Assembly: GCF_024749045.1 (NCBI RefSeq) | Contig: NZ_CP087184.1 | Location: 2,232,001-2,296,000 of the forward strand | Length of the DNA: 64,000 nt | Direction of reading: 5' to 3' | DNA from: Pseudomonas sp. B21-028 | Lineage (GTDB): Bacteria; Pseudomonadota; Gammaproteobacteria; Pseudomonadales; Pseudomonadaceae | Shown here: positions 30,525-39,945 of the stretch, piece after piece | Numbering within the stretch: the first letter of the stretch is position 1 | How the letters are laid out: each line of letters starts with the position of its first letter | Notes under the pieces: model-generated | Seen by the model: only the letters and a program-made list of their open reading frames with translations | Databases searched by the model: none | What the model was told of the DNA's origin: nothing | Made by a program: the position numbers and the translations under genes

Positions 30525-30557
30525 AAAAAAAACCGGCGCAACCGAGGTTGCGCCGGT
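30525..30557 (-). terminator. Rho-independent terminator of scoA-scoB-atoB
   Basis: On the minus strand ACCGGCGCAACC pairs with GGTTGCGCCGGT around a short TC-containing loop and is followed by eight T. About 65 bases after the atoB stop. The stem is about 12 bp and nearly perfect. Confidence 0.9.
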
Positions 30558-30621
30558 GGTGGTGCCGGTGGCTTTACGGATATTCGTGGGTCCGCTCAGC
30601 CACCGTTGAACCCGTTGCCGG

Positions 30622-31803
30622 TTACGGCCGCTCCAGGGCCAGGGCCACACCTTGGCCGCCGCCGATGCACAGCGTTGCAAGGCCTTTCTTGGCGTCGCGC
30701 TTGATCATTTCATGCAGCAACGACACCAGTACCCGGCAACCCGACGCCCCGATCGGGTGGCCCAGGGCGATGGCGCCGCCATTGACGTTGACCTTGTCCA
30801 TGTCCCACTTCAGTTCCCGGGCCACGGCCAGCGACTGGGCGGCAAAGGCTTCGTTGGCTTCGATCAGGTCCAGTTGCTCCAGGGACCAGCCGGCCTTGTC
30901 CAGGCAGCGGCGGGTGGCCGAGACCGGGCCGATGCCCATGATGGCCGGGTCGACGCCAGCGTTGGCGTAGGCACTGATTTTCGCCAGTACCGGCAAGCCC
31001 AGGGCCTTGGCCTTTTCAGCGCTCATCAGCAGCACCGCCGCCGCACCGTCATTGAGTGACGAAGCGTTGCCAGCGGTGACGCTGCCGTCCTTCTTGAAGG
31101 CGGGCTTGAGTTTGCCCAGGGACTCGGCGGTGGTGCCGGCCCGTGGTTGCTCATCAGTGGCAAAGGTCAGCGGATCGCCCTTGCGCTGGGGAATCTGGAT
31201 CGGCGTGATCTCATCGGCAAAGCGACCACCTTCAATCGCGGCCACGGCTTTCTGCTGGGACGCGGCGGCGAAGGCATCCTGCTCCTCGCGACTGATGCCG
31301 TACTTGTCCACCAGGTTCTCGGCGGTGATGCCCATGTGGTAATCGTTGAAGGCATCCCACAAGCCATCGGTGATCATGCTGTCGATCATCTGCGCGTGGC
31401 CCATGCGCAGGCCCGTGCGGGCGGCCGGCAGTACGTAGGGAGCCAGGCTCATGTTTTCCATGCCGCCGGCGATGATGACGTCGGCATCGCCGCAGCGGAT
31501 CGCCTGGGCGCCGAGGTGCAGCGCCTTGAGGCCGGAGCCACAGACCTTGTTCAGGGTCATCGCCGGCACGGCATGGGGCAGTCCGGCCAGGATCGACGCC
31601 TGGCGCGCCGGGTTCTGCCCGGAGCCTGCGGTCAGTACCTGGCCAAGAATCACTTCATCGACCTGCTCGCCGGAAATCCCGGTCTGCTCCAGCAGGCGGC
31701 GGATCACCGCTGCGCCGAGTTCCGGTGCAGCAATGGAAGCCAGCGAGCCCTGGAAACTGCCGATGGCGGTACGGGTGGCGGCGACAATCACGACTTCTTG
31801 CAT
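30622..31803 (-). CDS. atoB: Acetyl-CoA acetyltransferase (thiolase)
   Basis: Cleaves acetoacetyl-CoA to two acetyl-CoA (reversible). 393 residues. Acyl-accepting Cys88 lies in [11 protein letters not shown], the His motif in [14 protein letters not shown] and the second Cys in [10 protein letters not shown]. Met 31803 is preceded by GAGGAGAG. Third gene of scoA-scoB-atoB, 11 bases after scoB, so it is translationally close-coupled. Together the three genes use acetoacetate or 3-hydroxybutyrate-derived carbon. Confidence 0.96.
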   Translation of the reverse strand: MQEVVIVAATRTAIGSFQGSLASIAAPELGAAVIRRLLEQTGISGEQVDEVILGQVLTAGSGQNPARQASILAGLPHAVPAMTLNKVCGSGLKALHLGAQAIRCGDADVIIAGGMENMSLAPYVLPAARTGLRMGHAQMIDSMITDGLWDAFNDYHMGITAENLVDKYGISREEQDAFAAASQQKAVAAIEGGRFADEITPIQIPQRKGDPLTFATDEQPRAGTTAESLGKLKPAFKKDGSVTAGNASSLNDGAAAVLLMSAEKAKALGLPVLAKISAYANAGVDPAIMGIGPVSATRRCLDKAGWSLEQLDLIEANEAFAAQSLAVARELKWDMDKVNVNGGAIALGHPIGASGCRVLVSLLHEMIKRDAKKGLATLCIGGGQGVALALERP

Positions 31804-31814
31804 CGAATCTCTCC

Positions 31815-32480
31815 TCACTGGGCAGCGAACTGCATTTCAGGCACATGGTCCGGCACGATCAATTTGCCGGCGGTCTTGGCGACGATTTCTTCGACGCTGA
31901 CACCCGGGGCCCGTTCTTTCAGGATGAAGGCGCCGTCCTGGATTTCCAGGTAGGCCAGGTCGGTCAGCACACGCTTGATGCAACCGGCGCCGGTCAGTGG
32001 CAGGCTGCAACGGGGCAGCAGTTTCGACTCGCCGTCCTTGGACGCATGGGTCATGGTCACGATGATGTTCTCGGCACCGGCCACCAGGTCCATCGCACCG
32101 CCCATGCCTTTGACCAGCTTGCCGGGGATCATCCACGAGGCAATGTTGCCTTCGACGTCCACCTCGAACGCGCCGAGCACGGTCAGGTCGATGTGACCGC
32201 CTCGGATCATGGCGAACGACTCGGCCGAAGAGAAAATCGATGCGCCGATGCGCGCGGTGACGGTCTGCTTGCCGGCATTGATCATGTCGGCGTCGACTTG
32301 GTCCTCGGTGGGGAACGCGCCCATGCCGAGCAAGCCGTTTTCCGATTGCAGCATGACTTCCATGCCTTCGGGAATATAGTTGGCGACTAGGGTGGGAATG
32401 CCGATGCCCAGGTTCACGTAGTAGCCGTCCTGCATTTCGCGGGCGACGCGTTGAGCCATTTGTTCGCGGGAAAGTGCCAT
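31815..32480 (-). CDS. scoB: 3-oxoacid CoA-transferase subunit B
   Basis: Beta subunit of the succinyl-CoA/acetyl-CoA:acetoacetate CoA-transferase. 221 residues. The CoA-thioester nucleophile Glu lies in [11 protein letters not shown]. It has [17 protein letters not shown] near the C-terminus as in the family. Thirty-three bases downstream of scoA. Whether succinyl-CoA or acetyl-CoA is the donor cannot be told from sequence. Confidence 0.95.
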   Translation of the reverse strand: MALSREQMAQRVAREMQDGYYVNLGIGIPTLVANYIPEGMEVMLQSENGLLGMGAFPTEDQVDADMINAGKQTVTARIGASIFSSAESFAMIRGGHIDLTVLGAFEVDVEGNIASWMIPGKLVKGMGGAMDLVAGAENIIVTMTHASKDGESKLLPRCSLPLTGAGCIKRVLTDLAYLEIQDGAFILKERAPGVSVEEIVAKTAGKLIVPDHVPEMQFAAQ

Positions 32481-32513
32481 GTCGTTATTCCTTCTTTAGC
32501 TGGAGGCAGGGGA

Positions 32514-33212
32514 TCACTTGCGTACGGTGCGCTGTTCGATGCGCTTCTCGAACGTGCCGCAGATGACCCGGTCGACGTAGATGCCAGGGGTGTGGATCTG
32601 CGTCGGGTCCAGCTCGCCGGGTTCGACGATCTCTTCGACTTCGACCACGGTGATCTTGCCCGCCGTGGCGGCCAGCGGGTTGAAGTTCTGGGCGGTGTGG
32701 CGGTAGACCACATTGCCGAAATGGTCGGCTTTCCAGCCTTTGACGATGGCGAAGTCGCCGGTGATGGACTCTTCCATCAGGTACTGGCGGCCATGGAATT
32801 CACGCACTTCCTTGCCCTCAGCCACCGGAGTACCGACGCCAGTGGCGGTGAAGAACGCGGGGATGCCTGCACCGCCGGCACGCATTTTTTCGGCGAGGGT
32901 GCCTTGGGGGGTGAGCTGGACTTCGATTTCGCCGCTCAGCAACTGCTGCTCGAAGAGGGCGTTCTCGCCCACGTAGGAGGCAATCACCTTGCGGATCTGC
33001 CGGTCTTCCAGGAGCACGCCGAGGCCAAAGCCGTCGACACCGCAGTTGTTGGACACGACGGTGAGGTCGCGGATGCCCTTGCGCTTGATCTCGGCGATCA
33101 GGTTTTCCGGAATGCCGCACAGGCCGAAGCCACCGGCGATAACGGTCATGCCGTCTTTCAAGCCCGCCAGCGCTTCTTCATAGGAACTCACGCGTTTGTC
33201 GAAACCTGCCAT
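32514..33212 (-). CDS. scoA: 3-oxoacid CoA-transferase subunit A
   Basis: Alpha subunit, 232 residues, with the glycine-rich CoA site [13 protein letters not shown] and [14 protein letters not shown]. The oxyanion-hole region is [19 protein letters not shown]. Met 33212 (AAGAGGTG just upstream) is preferred over GTG 33218. First gene of the operon; its promoter faces the LysR gene at 33380. Confidence 0.95.
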   Translation of the reverse strand: MAGFDKRVSSYEEALAGLKDGMTVIAGGFGLCGIPENLIAEIKRKGIRDLTVVSNNCGVDGFGLGVLLEDRQIRKVIASYVGENALFEQQLLSGEIEVQLTPQGTLAEKMRAGGAGIPAFFTATGVGTPVAEGKEVREFHGRQYLMEESITGDFAIVKGWKADHFGNVVYRHTAQNFNPLAATAGKITVVEVEEIVEPGELDPTQIHTPGIYVDRVICGTFEKRIEQRTVRK

Positions 33213-33379
33213 AGACACCTCTTTTATTCTTGATGGGGTCGCAATGGATTGCAGTGTTGCGCCAAGTCATATATTTGTTAAGTTGATTTTTAGATTTGAT
33301 TAATTGGTAAATCTCAATAATCGCCGCCACCTTCTTGCGGCTTGAAACCTCACCGCTTGCCGCTGGGAGCGTAGCGACC

Positions 33380-34282
33380 ATGACCCTCAAGCAGATCCGT
33401 GCCTTTCTCGCCGTGGCCCAGAGCCTGAGTTTCGTCGTGGCCTGCGAGCGACTGCACCTGTCCCAGTCGGCCCTGAGCCTGACCATCAAGGCCCTGGAAG
33501 AGGGCCTGGGCGGGCGTCTGTTCAGCCGTAACACCCGCAATGTGGCGCTGACGCCCGAGGGTGAATCCCTCTTGCCCCTGGCCCGACGGCTGATTGCCGA
33601 CTGGGACAACGCCGAGGATGAGATGCGCCAGCGCTTCACCTTGCAGCGCGGGCGCGTGACGCTGGCGGCGATGCCGTCGTTTGCCGGCAACCTGTTGCCA
33701 CCGATCCTCAAGACCTTCCGCGCCCGCTATCCGAATGTCAACGTCACGGTCAACGATGTGATCAACGAACAGGTGCTGGAGATGGTGCGTGACCGTCACG
33801 TCGAACTGGGCGTTGCGTTCGAGCCGCTGCAAGGTTCGTCCCTGGCGTTCACGCCGCTGTACCTGGATCGTTTCGTCGCGGTGGTGCCGCTGGATTCGCC
33901 GTTGGCCCAACGCAGCGAAATCCAGTGGCCGACGTTGCTGGAGCAGCCATTCATTACCTTGCAACGGCCCTCCACCGTGCGGGTGATGCTGGAGGAACAC
34001 CTCCAGGCTCGGGGCATGAAGCTGCCGGTGGAATTCGAAAGCCATCAGTTGGCGACGGTAGGACGCATGGTCGCCAGCGGCCTGGGGGTGAGTGCGGTGC
34101 CGGCGCTGTGCGTCGGGCAGATGCATGAGTTGGGTGCCCGTTGCATCACCCTGGGCGATCCGGTGGTGGAGCGCGCCATCGGTGTGCTGACCAAACCGGG
34201 ACACGAACTCTCGGCGGCGGCGCAGGCGCTGTTCGATACCCTCAAGGATCAGGACCTGGGGGCTCGGTTGGGGATGCACTGA
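33380..34282 (+). CDS. LysR family regulator
   Basis: 300 residues with an HTH (LSFVVACERLHLSQSALSLTIKALEEGLG) and an effector-binding domain. Divergent from scoA with 167 bp between starts, the usual arrangement for a regulator of the acetoacetate operon. ATG 33380 is preferred; the frame is open to 33335. Effector unknown, perhaps acetoacetate or a CoA ester. Confidence 0.9.
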   Translation: MTLKQIRAFLAVAQSLSFVVACERLHLSQSALSLTIKALEEGLGGRLFSRNTRNVALTPEGESLLPLARRLIADWDNAEDEMRQRFTLQRGRVTLAAMPSFAGNLLPPILKTFRARYPNVNVTVNDVINEQVLEMVRDRHVELGVAFEPLQGSSLAFTPLYLDRFVAVVPLDSPLAQRSEIQWPTLLEQPFITLQRPSTVRVMLEEHLQARGMKLPVEFESHQLATVGRMVASGLGVSAVPALCVGQMHELGARCITLGDPVVERAIGVLTKPGHELSAAAQALFDTLKDQDLGARLGMH

Positions 34283-34292
34283 GCACAAGACC

Positions 34293-34380
34293 TGTGGGAG
34301 CGGGCTTGCTCGCGAATGCTATTTGTCAGTGATATCAATGTCGACTGATACACCGCTTTCGCGAGCAAGCCCGCTCCCAC
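34293..34380. repeat. Type A REPIN (GGGCTTGCTCGC variant)
   Basis: GTGGGAGCGGGCTTGCTCGC and its complement GCGAGCAAGCCCGCTCCCAC. Both arms share the variant, so the pair co-evolved or was copied as a unit. Confidence 0.9.
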
Positions 34381-34537
34381 GGGAAGTGGTGGGGTTCACG
34401 CCTGTCGTAACACCTTTCGTCGCCCTGCATCGCGGTTTCTTCAAACTTTCCCACTGCCTGGAACATCCACTTTTATGTGCGGTATTTCAGAACCGTCGCG
34501 CTGCGGCGCAGTCTCGACCACGGAAAAGGAGAAGGAA

Positions 34538-35047
34538 ATGGCAACGCCTAAAGAGAACCTGCTGGACTGGCTCAACGACGCCCATGCCATGGAGCAGCAA
34601 GCGGAAAAAATGCTCAAGGCCCAGGCCGAGCGGCTGAAGCACTACCCGATGCTCAAAGCCCGCATCGAAGAGCATCTGCAGGAAACCCTCGGGCAACAGA
34701 AGCTGGTGGAAGAGTGCATCCAGCGCCTGGGCGGCAGCACATCGATGATCAAGGACATGGCCGGCAAGCTCATGGCGTTCGGTCAGGCGGTGGGTGGCAT
34801 GACCATGAGCGATGAGGTGGTCAAGGGCGCGATGAGTGGCTACGTGTTCGAGAACCTGGAAATCGCTTCCTACACCGTGCTGATCGAGGCGGCGAAAGCG
34901 GCCGGCGATGTCGACACCCAGCGGGCCTGCGAACAGATCCTGCCACAGGAGATTGCCATGGCCGATTGGCTGCGCGACCACTTGCCGGAGATCACCCAGG
35001 CGTTCCTGGAACGCTCCGCCAATCCACATACCGAAGCCAAGCGCTGA
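34538..35047 (+). CDS. Ferritin-like DUF892 (YciE-type) protein
   Basis: 169 residues, an all-helical four-helix bundle: LLDWLNDAHAMEQQAEKML, IEEHLQETLGQQKLVEECI, ENLEIASYTVLIEAA and EIAMADWLRDHLP. The Glu/His pattern in each helix is that of a di-metal ferritin-like site. ATG 34538 has AAGGAGAAGG upstream. It heads a run of stress and metal genes on the same strand. DUF892 proteins are general stress and iron-binding candidates; function is inferred. Confidence 0.88.
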   Translation: MATPKENLLDWLNDAHAMEQQAEKMLKAQAERLKHYPMLKARIEEHLQETLGQQKLVEECIQRLGGSTSMIKDMAGKLMAFGQAVGGMTMSDEVVKGAMSGYVFENLEIASYTVLIEAAKAAGDVDTQRACEQILPQEIAMADWLRDHLPEITQAFLERSANPHTEAKR

Positions 35048-35085
35048 GAGTGAAGAGCGGCCGACCCGGGGGATAAAGGAGGTAT

Positions 35086-35355
35086 ATGAATCAGACCAGT
35101 GGTGAGGTACGCGCCATCAATCGACAGAGCGCAATGGTGGGTGTGTATGTGGCGCAGGAGGACGGCCACACCGTGCTCGAATTGCGTTCGGCCAACGACA
35201 TCGACGTCGGTGACGTCATGGAATGGAGCAGCGGCACGGCCCTTGGCATCCAGTCCTACCGCAACCTGACCAAAGGCTGGGACGCCGAGGTGTATGTGGT
35301 CAAGCACGGTATCGCGGCAGCCAATCTGGAGGTCCAGTTGCTGGTGGGCTCCTAG
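35086..35355 (+). CDS. Conserved-looking small protein of unknown function
   Basis: 89 residues, predicted mostly beta (MVGVYVAQEDGHTVLELRS, EVYVVKHGI), without cysteines or signal peptide. AAAGGAGGTAT gives a very strong ribosome site. It lies 38 bases after the DUF892 gene and 10 before the metallothionein gene, so the three probably form an operon. No family recognised. Confidence 0.8.
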   Translation: MNQTSGEVRAINRQSAMVGVYVAQEDGHTVLELRSANDIDVGDVMEWSSGTALGIQSYRNLTKGWDAEVYVVKHGIAAANLEVQLLVGS

Positions 35356-35365
35356 GAGAAAGAGC

Positions 35366-35620
35366 ATGAGCGAATCGAAGATGAAATGCGGCTGCCCCGA
35401 TTGCCAATGCGAGGTGGATCCGCAACGGATGTTCAATCACGACGGTGAGGCTTATTGCAGCCAGGCCTGCGCGGAGCAGCATCCCAACGGCGAACCCTGT
35501 CCGGCCCCCGGCTGCCATTGCGAGCGCAGTGGCAAGGTCGGCGAGCGGGACGTGACCAATAAACAACTGGACGACGCGCTGGAAGAAACCTTTCCGGCCA
35601 GTGACCCGATTTCTCCCTGA
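35366..35620 (+). CDS. Bacterial metallothionein
   Basis: 84 residues with nine cysteines: KCGCPDCQC, AYCSQAC, EPC and GCHC, plus histidines at NHDG and EQH. This matches the Pseudomonas SmtA/BmtA-like zinc and cadmium binding fold with one zinc-finger-like and one cluster part. After the last Cys-His-Cys a 32-residue tail ends ALEETFPASDPISP, a motif that I recall from other small bacterial stress proteins. Start ATG 35366 has AGGAGAAAG. Sequesters Zn/Cd in the cytoplasm. Confidence 0.92.
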   Translation: MSESKMKCGCPDCQCEVDPQRMFNHDGEAYCSQACAEQHPNGEPCPAPGCHCERSGKVGERDVTNKQLDDALEETFPASDPISP

Positions 35621-36048
35621 TTAACGGCACGTCTTTATCCGGACAGTGGCGACAGGGTGTCCGGACGCCGCAAGCCGGACAGTGCGGTGGTGCAAGACAA
35701 CGCCGGCAGCCCGCGAGTTTTGGCTTCCTGGAACGGCGCGAGGCAGGGGTGACGAGACCGGTGCAGTGGGGTGCCGGCGCCATCCGGCCTTTGGCGGACG
35801 GCGTGGAAAGACACGCACTGTTATTGAACGCTGGGCTATATATGAGGTCGGTCGATAGCTTGCGATTATTTAAATAAATTTATCGGCTGCCGTTTGTTCG
35901 ATAGCGTTGGTTGTTCATTTCACATGAACTTCAAAGTGCTGACCGTTCGTCGCCGACTGCCGAACTTCGTTCAAACCTTATCGGCCTCGGATTCTCCGAA
36001 TACTACGAGCCGAGAGGTTCGCTAACAGTAACTAACGAGGTGAATGAA
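35621..36048. other. 428-bp intergenic region with hairpin, no gene
   Basis: TCCGGACA at 35638 pairs with TGTCCGGA at 35658, and a third GCCGGACAGTG copy follows at 35675, so a hairpin closes the metallothionein operon. The remainder is AT-rich near 35870 and carries no convincing frame. The promoter of the KGG gene must lie here. Two GAACTT sextets (35926 and 35962) lack a good partner. Confidence 0.5.
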
Positions 36049-36426
36049 ATGGCTAATACAGGCAATAACAACCCTGGCAATTTCGCTAACGATCGTGAAA
36101 AGGCATCGGAAGCCGGAAAAAAAGGCGGGCAAGCGTCCGGGGGCAATTTTGCCAACGATCCTGCACGCGCTTCGGAAGCCGGCCGCAAAGGTGGCCAGGC
36201 GTCCGGCGGCAATTTCGCCAATGACCCTCAACGCGCCGCAGAGGCAGGCCGTAAGGGCGGGCAAGCTTCTGGTGGCAATTTTGCCAACGACCCCGAACGT
36301 GCTTCGGAAGCCGGCCGCAAAGGTGGCCAGGCCTCGGGTGGCAATTTCGCCAACGACCGGGAAAAAGCTTCGGAAGCCGGCAAGAAGGGTGGCGAAAGCA
36401 GCCACGGCGGCGGTCGCAAGTCGTAA
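36049..36426 (+). CDS. KGG-repeat general stress protein (YciG/con-10 type)
   Basis: 125 residues built from five tandem 22-residue repeats, each NFAND-x3-A-S/A-E-A-G-R/K-K-G-G followed by QASGG. The final copy ends GESSHGGGRKS. Hydrophilic and likely disordered, like YciG, Con-10 and GsiB-type desiccation and stress proteins. The repeats are 66 bp at DNA level. ATG 36049 is used; the open frame to 35911 is unsupported. Downstream lies the Mn-catalase gene. Confidence 0.92.
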   Translation: MANTGNNNPGNFANDREKASEAGKKGGQASGGNFANDPARASEAGRKGGQASGGNFANDPQRAAEAGRKGGQASGGNFANDPERASEAGRKGGQASGGNFANDREKASEAGKKGGESSHGGGRKS

Positions 36427-36440
36427 TGCGCCATGACATG

Positions 36441-36467
36441 CAGGCCCTGGCGCCAAGCCGGGGCCTG
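36441..36467 (+). terminator. Possible terminator hairpin after the KGG gene
   Basis: CAGGCCCTGGC pairs with GCCGGGGCCTG (one G-T wobble) around GCCAA, 14 bases after the stop. No T-run follows, so termination would be weak or Rho-assisted. Confidence 0.45.
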
Positions 36468-36665
36468 TACTGTTAGATAATAAGAATGCCGGTTGTGGGC
36501 CATTGGCCCTTTATTCGATGGCTGAAGGTTGGAAGGTACGGATTTACCGCCTGTCTTCATTGTTGGATAAAAAGTAAATTTAATTCCTTTTATATATTCA
36601 GACTCTTGTCAGTCTGCCGTTTATCGGTAGGCCCATAAGTTGTGCCCTGATCGAGGAGTTCAATC

Positions 36666-37547
36666 ATGTTTTTACATAACAAGCGACTGCAATACACCGT
36701 GCGTGTGGCAGAGCCGAATCCAGGTCTTGCCAACCTGCTGCTGGAACAGTTCGGTGGGGCCCAGGGGGAGTTGGCGGCGGCATCCCGGTATTTCACCCAG
36801 GCGCTGTCCGAGGATGATCCGGGCCGCAAGGATCTGCTCATGGATATTGCCACCGAAGAGCTCAGCCACCTGGAGATCATCGGTTCGATCATCGTGATGC
36901 TGAACAAGGGCGCCAAGGGCAAGATGGCCGAAGGCGTGGAAAAGGAAGGGCAGTTGTACCGGGATATCAACGGTGCCGGCAACGACTCCCATATCACCAG
37001 CCTTTTGTATGGTGCCGGTTCACCCCTGACGAACTCGGCGGGTGTGCCTTGGACCGCAGCCTACATCGACACCATTGGCGAGCCGACCGCAGACATGCGC
37101 TCCAACATCGCCGCCGAGGCCCGGGCGAAAATCGTCTATGAACGGCTGATGAACGTCACCGACGATCCGGGCGTAAAAGAGGCGTTGGGTTTCCTGATGA
37201 CCCGGGAAATCGCTCACCAGTTGTCTTTTGAAAAAGCCTTGCATTCCATCCAGCCCAATTTCCCTCAGGGTAAGTTGCCAGGCATGCCGGAGTTCACCAA
37301 TGTGTACTTCAACATGTCCCAGGGCGAGCCGGCCGTACGCGGACCCTGGAACCAGGGCGACGATTGGGAGTTCGTCGAAGACCCCACGCCGGCGGTGGAT
37401 GGCGGCGATGGTCTGGCCAGCGTACAGCTGAGTAAAAAAGACGAAGCCCTGCTGATGGACATGAAGGCGCGGACGATGTCCAACCCCGAGAGCGACCCCA
37501 CCACAGGTGCCGACTTGGGTTCGGGGATGCAAGGTGACAAACTGTAG
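36666..37547 (+). CDS. Manganese catalase
   Basis: Non-heme catalase, 2 H2O2 to O2 and 2 H2O, with a di-Mn centre. 293 residues. Ligand candidates by motif are Glu35 (GAQGELAAAS), Glu65 and His68 (TEELSHLE), Glu151 (NIAAEARAK) and His184 (TREIAHQLSFEKA). ATG 36666 has GAGGAG upstream. Preceded by the KGG protein and followed 74 bp later by a ZIP transporter, which could supply Mn or Zn. Cytoplasmic. Confidence 0.96.
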   Translation: MFLHNKRLQYTVRVAEPNPGLANLLLEQFGGAQGELAAASRYFTQALSEDDPGRKDLLMDIATEELSHLEIIGSIIVMLNKGAKGKMAEGVEKEGQLYRDINGAGNDSHITSLLYGAGSPLTNSAGVPWTAAYIDTIGEPTADMRSNIAAEARAKIVYERLMNVTDDPGVKEALGFLMTREIAHQLSFEKALHSIQPNFPQGKLPGMPEFTNVYFNMSQGEPAVRGPWNQGDDWEFVEDPTPAVDGGDGLASVQLSKKDEALLMDMKARTMSNPESDPTTGADLGSGMQGDKL

Positions 37548-37621
37548 GAAAGCGGCGAGGGGGCCTGGGCTCCCTCGCTGAACCTTCCATTGGGCCTGGC
37601 TAAAGCCTGTAAGGATATTTG

Positions 37622-38551
37622 ATGGACCAGCCGACTTCCCGGATCCGATCGCCCTGGCGTACCTGGCTGGATCCTCTGCAAGGCAACCTGCTGCTGGGTG
37701 CGAGCTTCTGGCTCGGGCTGGCGGCTGTCGCCGCGCTGTTGCTCTACAGCGGTTACAACGCATTGGTGGGTGCCGACCCCCGTCACCTGAGCTATGCGGT
37801 GCTGGGCGGGACCTCCGGATTCGCCGCCACGGCCTTGGGGGCAATCATGGCGGTAGTGTTGCGGGATATCTCCTCTCGCACCCAGGACATCATGTTGGGG
37901 TTCGCTGCCGGCATGATGCTGGCCGCCAGTTCGTTTTCGCTGATATTGCCCGGCATCGAAGCCGCCCAGGTGATTTGCGGCAATCAACTGCTCGCCGCGT
38001 TTGTCGTAGTGCTCGGCCTGGGGTTGGGCGTTGCGCTGATGATCGGCCTCGACCGGTTTGTTCCACATGAACATGAATTGAGCGGCCGGCGCGGGCCCCA
38101 AGCCGAGCGTATCAATCGCGTCTGGTTGTTCGTGCTCGCGATCACCTTGCACAACTTGCCGGAAGGCATGGCCATCGGCGTCAGCTTTGCCGACGGCGAC
38201 TTCAAGGTCGGCCTGCCGCTCACCACGGCGATCGCCATCCAGGACATTCCCGAAGGGCTCGCCATTGCCATGGCACTGCGGGTCACCGGCATCAGCACCC
38301 TGCGTGCCGCATTGATCGCAGTCGGTTCAGGGTTGATGGAGCCGCTGGGGGCGGTGATAGGCCTGGGCATGTCGTCGGGCGTGGCCGTGGCCTATCCCAT
38401 CAGCCTGGGCCTGGCGGCCGGGGCGATGATTTTCGTGGTGTCCCACGAGGTGATCCCCGAAACCCACCGCAACGGCCATGAAACCCCGGCTACCCTGGGG
38501 TTGATGATGGGGTTTGCGGTGATGATGTTCCTGGACACGGCGCTGGGCTGA
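37622..38551 (+). CDS. ZIP family divalent metal transporter
   Basis: 309 residues, about eight helices. Metal-site motifs are ITLHNLPEGMAIG in helix 4 and AIQDIPEGLAIAM in helix 5, plus VVSHEVIPETHRNGHE. A His-rich spot (PHEHEL) sits in the loop after helix 3. ATG 37622 has AAGGAT; an in-frame TTG lies just upstream at 37619. Imports Zn, Fe or Mn; its position after Mn-catalase suggests, but does not prove, a Mn role. Confidence 0.92.
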   Translation: MDQPTSRIRSPWRTWLDPLQGNLLLGASFWLGLAAVAALLLYSGYNALVGADPRHLSYAVLGGTSGFAATALGAIMAVVLRDISSRTQDIMLGFAAGMMLAASSFSLILPGIEAAQVICGNQLLAAFVVVLGLGLGVALMIGLDRFVPHEHELSGRRGPQAERINRVWLFVLAITLHNLPEGMAIGVSFADGDFKVGLPLTTAIAIQDIPEGLAIAMALRVTGISTLRAALIAVGSGLMEPLGAVIGLGMSSGVAVAYPISLGLAAGAMIFVVSHEVIPETHRNGHETPATLGLMMGFAVMMFLDTALG

Positions 38552-38610
38552 AGGGCAATAACCTGCACACATCGAGCTGCCAGCTTGCATTGATGTTGAA
38601 TGTACTGTCG

Positions 38611-38850
38611 CTATCGCGAGCAGGCTCGCTCCCACAGTGGACTTGAGGTGTTCATGACAGCAGCGTCCACCGCAAAACCCTTGTGGGAGCGAGCCTGCTC
38701 GCGATAGCGGTGGGCCAGCTTGTATCGAGGTTGGCTGTGCCGCCGCCATCGTGGGCAAGCCCGGCTCCCACAGTGTCCTGGGGTGTTCATGACAGCAGCC
38801 TTCACCGCAAATCCCCTGTGGGAGCGAGCCTGCTCGCGAAGCGGTGGGCC
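38611..38850. repeat. Cluster of four type A REP arms
   Basis: Arms at 38613, 38683, 38747 and 38818 alternate in orientation. The spacers GGTGTTCATGACAGCAGC and CAC-CGCAAA recur, showing duplication of a roughly 135-bp unit. Fills the 365-bp gap after the ZIP gene. Confidence 0.88.
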
Positions 38851-38916
38851 AGCTTTGTTGGTTCCTGCCACCTATACTCAATGCCATGGATGACATGAAT
38901 CCGGAGTGGCCCGATC

Positions 38917-39936
38917 GTGCTGCGTTCGCTGGTGCTGGCCGTTTTGATCGCTCTGGCGGGGTGCGCCACGACAGAGCGCGGCCAGCAGGCCGGTGCGGTG
39001 ACGGTCTCTCAGGACGCCTGGCGGCAGGTCGACCAACAGATCATCGCTGCGTCCAAAAGCGCTATCGGGCAAGCCGAAGTCTATGCCCGTGGGTCGATGG
39101 AGCATTGGCGGGTGCTGGTGTACGAACGGACCGAGGCTGAGTTCATCCCGTGGTTCAGCAGCTATTGGACCCAGGAGTGGATGGCGGTGAAGGTCAGCTG
39201 GTATGCCGCCAGTGCCAAGGGCGAAGCGGATTCTGCCTCCAACCGCCTGGCGCTCTACCTCCAAGAGCAATACCGCGAGCAGGTGCTGGAACCGGTGGCC
39301 GTGGAGATCGACCCCGAAGCCATCAGGGCTGCTGCGACGAGCTATTACGTGCGCCTGCTCGATCAGCAGGTCCGGGTGATCGCACAGAGGCATCAAATTC
39401 CGAACGAACTGATGAACCGGCGCCTGCACGGCATTCCCGCGATCAACCTGGGCCCGCCGGCGGCGCGCAATGCTTCGTTGTACGAGATGGTTCACACTGA
39501 GCCGCTGAATACACTGTCGGCCTACGCCGCGTTGATTGACCACGTCAACAAAGCTGCCACCACGGGGTCGGGTCCGTCGGATGCGGTGATCGCCACGGTG
39601 GCGCAACGCACCAGCGAGAAGATCGAAGCCCAATTCGCCACCCGAGGCGCGGCCGGTGCGGCTGCGGCCGTGGCCGGGAAGGCGGCGGGGGCATTGATTT
39701 CGGTGGGCGTGGCAGGTGTTCGGGCGATCATCCACGAAGGCGAGCGGCCGGAAATGGAAGCGCAGATTCGCAAAAGCCTGAGCGCCGCGTTCGATGAGGC
39801 CTGGTTCAGGTCGCTCAAGCATCCGCTGAGCGGAGTGCTGGCACCGGTGTATTACCTGGACGAAGAAATCGAAGGCAGCCTGGTGGAGGCGGAGCTGGCG
39901 AATCGGGCGGTGGCGTTGCCGGATATCAAGCCGTGA
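38917..39936 (+). CDS. Putative lipoprotein of unknown function
   Basis: 339 residues from GTG 38917 (GGAG 11 bases upstream). The signal ends in lipobox ALAGC at residue 16. Mature protein is helical, with a glycine/alanine-rich segment (AAGAAAAVAGKAAGALISV) that could be a membrane-inserting hairpin, and ends ALPDIKP. No catalytic motif recognised. Single gene bounded by REP clusters. Confidence 0.78.
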   Translation: MLRSLVLAVLIALAGCATTERGQQAGAVTVSQDAWRQVDQQIIAASKSAIGQAEVYARGSMEHWRVLVYERTEAEFIPWFSSYWTQEWMAVKVSWYAASAKGEADSASNRLALYLQEQYREQVLEPVAVEIDPEAIRAAATSYYVRLLDQQVRVIAQRHQIPNELMNRRLHGIPAINLGPPAARNASLYEMVHTEPLNTLSAYAALIDHVNKAATTGSGPSDAVIATVAQRTSEKIEAQFATRGAAGAAAAVAGKAAGALISVGVAGVRAIIHEGERPEMEAQIRKSLSAAFDEAWFRSLKHPLSGVLAPVYYLDEEIEGSLVEAELANRAVALPDIKP

Positions 39937-39945
39937 CGGGTGGGC

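Noticed and set aside
35926..35989. AlgU-type promoter before the KGG gene
   Set aside because: GAACTT sextets exist, but no matching TCTGA-like element lies 16-17 bases downstream.
38611..38871. Short open frames translating REP arms (MGASLLAIA, CGSEPARD peptides)
   Set aside because: These occur at almost every type A repeat in the window and lack ribosome sites.
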